Of a DNA stretch of 8,374 nucleotides, positions 6,956 through 8,374 are shown in pieces. This DNA comes from Fibrobacter sp. (lineage in GTDB: Bacteria; Fibrobacterota; Fibrobacteria; Fibrobacterales; Fibrobacteraceae): positions 1-8,374 of the forward strand of contig JABUUR010000372.1 in NCBI GenBank assembly GCA_021443065.1, read 5' to 3'. The translations under genes were made by a program, and so were the position numbers. Positions within the stretch are counted from its first letter, which is position 1. Each line of letters starts with the position of its first letter. The notes under the pieces were generated by a model. It saw nothing but the letters and a program-made list of their open reading frames with translations, ran no database searches and was not told where the DNA came from.

Positions 6956-7005
6956 CTGCGGTGGGCCAGGTACTCTTTTCCCTTGATTTAGTTACATTTC
7001 TATCG

Positions 7006-7019
7006 TTGATTTTTATCAA
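7006..7019. promoter_or_regulatory. Perfect FNR-type site TTGAT-TTTT-ATCAA
   Basis: The 14 bases match the published consensus of FNR, the oxygen-sensing CRP-family regulator (TTGATNNNNATCAA), at all ten defined positions. It lies 33 bases before the gamma-like ATG. Relative to the TATAAT promoter at 6950 it would be about 45-58 bases inside the transcript, a repressing position. Relative to TAAAAT at 7041-7046 its centre is close to the -41.5 spacing of activated class II promoters. Which regulator, if any, binds is inference. Confidence 0.5.
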
Positions 7020-7051
7020 ACTTAAACCTAAAAGAATGGATAAAATCCAAT

Positions 7052-7879
7052 ATGAACGAAACGCAACAGAACACCGCGGATTCCCAGGTTGCAGCACCCG
7101 CTGCCGCCCAAGAAACTGTGGTTGCTATCCCTGCAAAGGTTAAGGGTCGTTTTGACGAGCAAATCGCCTTGATGTCCCCGACCGATGCTGCCAAGGTCCA
7201 GGCTCAGCTTGACCTTACCCCTGGTGCTGATTCCGCTGTCTTCGAAATTGTCGAAGCCCACGGTGGCGGATACCAGGTGCTTTACAAGACTTATGATCAG
7301 TCTGTGGTCGCCCGTACTGCCCTCAAGGTCAAGGACGAGGCTTCTGATCAGGCTCTCCCCATTGCCAAGGCCACCCTGGGCAAGGAATACTGCAACGGCG
7401 AAATCGTTGCCGGTGTCTGCCAGGGCGAAAAAGAAACCTTCACCTTGGGCAAGCTCGCCGAATTCCAGGCCACGGGTCTTATCGTGGTGATGGCCGTCAT
7501 CATCGGTCTTTGCCTGCTTTGCTACCTGATGAATTTCGTCATGGCAAAACTCGGCCTTGACAAGGACAAGGCTCCTGCACCTGCAGTCAAGGCTCCCGCC
7601 GCAGCACCCGCTGCCGCAGTTCCTGCTGCTCCTCGCACCATTGGCCCCGCCCATTGCGACTGGGACCCCAATGCCAAGAGCGTTCATCCGGGCATGACCA
7701 ACAAGCAGCTCCAGGCTTTCCTGTCTATCGCTGCCGTTGCCGCTCTCGAGGAACACCCGGGCTTAACCAACGACGAACTGGTAGTCATCATGACCGCAGC
7801 CGCAACTCAGGCTCTCGGTCAGCCCTGCCGCGTCACCGCATACAAGAATGTCAACTCTCCTGCTTGGACCCTCGTCTAA
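7052..7879 (+). CDS. Gamma-like membrane subunit of a sodium-pumping biotin-dependent decarboxylase
   Basis: This 275-residue protein resembles OadG/MmdD-type subunits that anchor and assemble the decarboxylase. One membrane helix spans about 141-165 (TGLIVVMAVIIGLCLLCYLM), then a charged stretch (KLGLDKDK), an Ala/Pro-rich linker (about 174-198) and a C-terminal domain of about 75 residues (MTNKQLQAFLSIAAVAALEEH..., HPGLTNDELVVIM) like the C-terminal segment linked to such subunits. Unusual is the first 140 residues: OadG-type proteins normally begin almost at the helix. This extension has no signal peptide, starts with an Ala/Pro-rich tail, and carries Cys114 and Cys123. Assignment rests on architecture and on the biotin carrier and beta genes directly downstream. 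No Shine-Dalgarno is evident before the ATG. The N-terminal part could be a separate unrecognised domain. Confidence 0.72.
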   Translation: MNETQQNTADSQVAAPAAAQETVVAIPAKVKGRFDEQIALMSPTDAAKVQAQLDLTPGADSAVFEIVEAHGGGYQVLYKTYDQSVVARTALKVKDEASDQALPIAKATLGKEYCNGEIVAGVCQGEKETFTLGKLAEFQATGLIVVMAVIIGLCLLCYLMNFVMAKLGLDKDKAPAPAVKAPAAAPAAAVPAAPRTIGPAHCDWDPNAKSVHPGMTNKQLQAFLSIAAVAALEEHPGLTNDELVVIMTAAATQALGQPCRVTAYKNVNSPAWTLV

Positions 7880-7909
7880 GTTCCAGGAAAAACCTTTAAA
7901 AATTCAACA

Positions 7910-7921
7910 GGCTAATTAGCC
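7910..7921. repeat. Perfect 12-bp palindrome GGCTAATTAGCC before the biotin carrier gene
   Basis: The palindrome sits in the 55-base gap between the gamma-like and biotin carrier genes, overlapping the start of the ribosome-binding segment (AGGA at 7922-7925). As RNA it gives only a four-pair stem with an AATT loop. It could be a processing or translation-control element, or a protein site. The ten bases CCAGGAAAAA occur at both 7883-7892 and 7920-7929. Confidence 0.45.
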
Positions 7922-7934
7922 AGGAAAAAACAAA

Positions 7935-8297
7935 ATGAAGAAGACCGTACGTATCAGTTTCGAAGGCAAGAGCTACGATGTAGAAGTTGAAGTTCTTGAT
8001 TCCAATGTCGCCGTTGCTCCTGCTGCCGCTCCCGCAGCCCCGGTTGCCGCTCCTGCTCCCGCTGCCGCCCCTGCTGTTGCCGGCGGCACCGAAGTCAAGA
8101 GCCCTCTCGCTGGTTCCGTGTTCAAGCTGAAGGTCAAGGTTGGCGACCGCGTCGAGGCCAACCAGGAAGTCGCCATCATCGAAGCCCTCAAGATGGAAAA
8201 TCCGGTGGTCGCTCCCTGCGCAGGTACCGTGAGCTCCGTTTCCGTCAAGGAAACCGACACCGTCGTCGACGGCCAGACTCTCCTCACCATCGCTTAA
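7935..8297 (+). CDS. Biotin carboxyl carrier protein of a decarboxylase complex (MmdC-like)
   Basis: This 120-residue cytoplasmic carrier shuttles the carboxyl group between the alpha subunit and the membrane beta subunit on a biotin bound to lysine. Residues 1-22 are a short N-terminal strand segment (KKTVRISFEGKSYDVEVEVL), residues 25-50 an Ala/Pro linker typical of these carriers, and residues 51-120 a complete biotinyl domain. The biotin site is EALKMEN with Lys86 as target; the usual methionine before the lysine is leucine here. Both flanking hairpin parts (PLAGSV, VVAPCAGTV) are present. AGGA at 7922-7925 lies nine bases before the ATG. The beta gene follows after 24 bases, so these are co-transcribed. 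A free carrier of this size matches methylmalonyl-CoA decarboxylase MmdC better than oxaloacetate decarboxylase, where biotin is usually on the alpha subunit. Confidence 0.9.
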   Translation: MKKTVRISFEGKSYDVEVEVLDSNVAVAPAAAPAAPVAAPAPAAAPAVAGGTEVKSPLAGSVFKLKVKVGDRVEANQEVAIIEALKMENPVVAPCAGTVSSVSVKETDTVVDGQTLLTIA

Positions 8298-8321
8298 TTC
8301 AGCCCATTGAGGTACAGATAA

Positions 8322-8374
8322 ATGAGTTCAATCCTTAACTCCGTTGTCCAGTTCGCTGGCGACACTGGCTTTGC
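8322..8374 (+). CDS. Beta subunit of sodium-pumping decarboxylase, N-terminal fragment
   Basis: Only the first 17 codons are in the window (MSSILNSVVQFAGDTGF, then a partial Ala codon). The TGF segment near the N-terminus recalls the start of OadB/MmdB subunits, the multi-helix membrane proteins that decarboxylate carboxybiotin and export sodium. The identification rests mainly on its place directly after the biotin carrier gene, the usual neighbour order. GAGG at 8309-8312 lies nine bases before the ATG and supports this start. The gene runs off the window end. Confidence 0.65.
   Translation, partial: MSSILNSVVQFAGDTGF

Noticed and set aside
6962..7051. Riboswitch in the leader of the gamma-like gene
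   Set aside because: Apart from the short FNR-type palindrome I see no conserved riboswitch core or paired-helix arrangement in these 90 bases.

Overview
The window reads as chromosomal DNA of a Gram-negative, probably anaerobic bacterium, most likely a Fibrobacter or close relative (inference from memory of family styles, no search run). Clues: a very large OmpA-type envelope protein carrying thrombospondin type 3 repeats; a multi-domain lipoprotein with repeated [F/Y]xCxxxxWR segments of the kind common in Fibrobacter lipoproteins; and genes of succinate/propionate CoA metabolism plus a biotin-dependent, sodium-pumping decarboxylase.

Layout. (1) 1-220 is non-coding leader DNA with several inverted repeats, ending in a strong Shine-Dalgarno. 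(2) 221-2587 (+) encodes an exported OmpA-family protein: signal peptide, about 320-residue barrel-like domain, eleven exact 30-residue calcium-binding repeats (1241-2230), and a C-terminal peptidoglycan-binding OmpA domain. A terminator at 2611-2638 follows. (3) 2654-3082 (-) is a GtrA-family four-helix membrane protein, convergent with the OmpA gene and divergent from the next gene with almost no space between starts. (4) 3111-4598 (+) is a ScpC-like propionyl-CoA:succinate (or acetate) CoA-transferase. (5) 4632-6866 (+), 33 bases on, is a lipoprotein whose C-terminal third is a histidine phosphatase domain; a clear terminator at 6897-6923 closes this unit. (6) From about 6926 a new transcription unit begins: a TATAAT promoter, a perfect FNR-type site at 7006-7019, then a gamma-like membrane subunit (7052-7879), a biotin carboxyl carrier protein (7935-8297) and the first 17 codons of the beta subunit (from 8322, cut by the window end).

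How they fit together. Gamma, biotin carrier and beta subunits are three of the four kinds of part in a sodium-translocating decarboxylase; the carboxyltransferase alpha subunit, which sets the substrate, is not in the window. A CoA-transferase of the ScpC type 2.5 kb upstream makes methylmalonyl-CoA the most attractive substrate: decarboxylation to propionyl-CoA drives sodium export and the CoA-transferase recovers the thioester onto succinate. Oxaloacetate remains possible.

Most worth a second look: the FNR-type palindrome in front of the decarboxylase genes, the lipoprotein-phosphatase fusion, the gamma subunit's long extra N-terminal domain, and the exactly periodic 11-copy repeat block. 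I found no CRISPR array, tRNA, rRNA, insertion sequence or phage gene.
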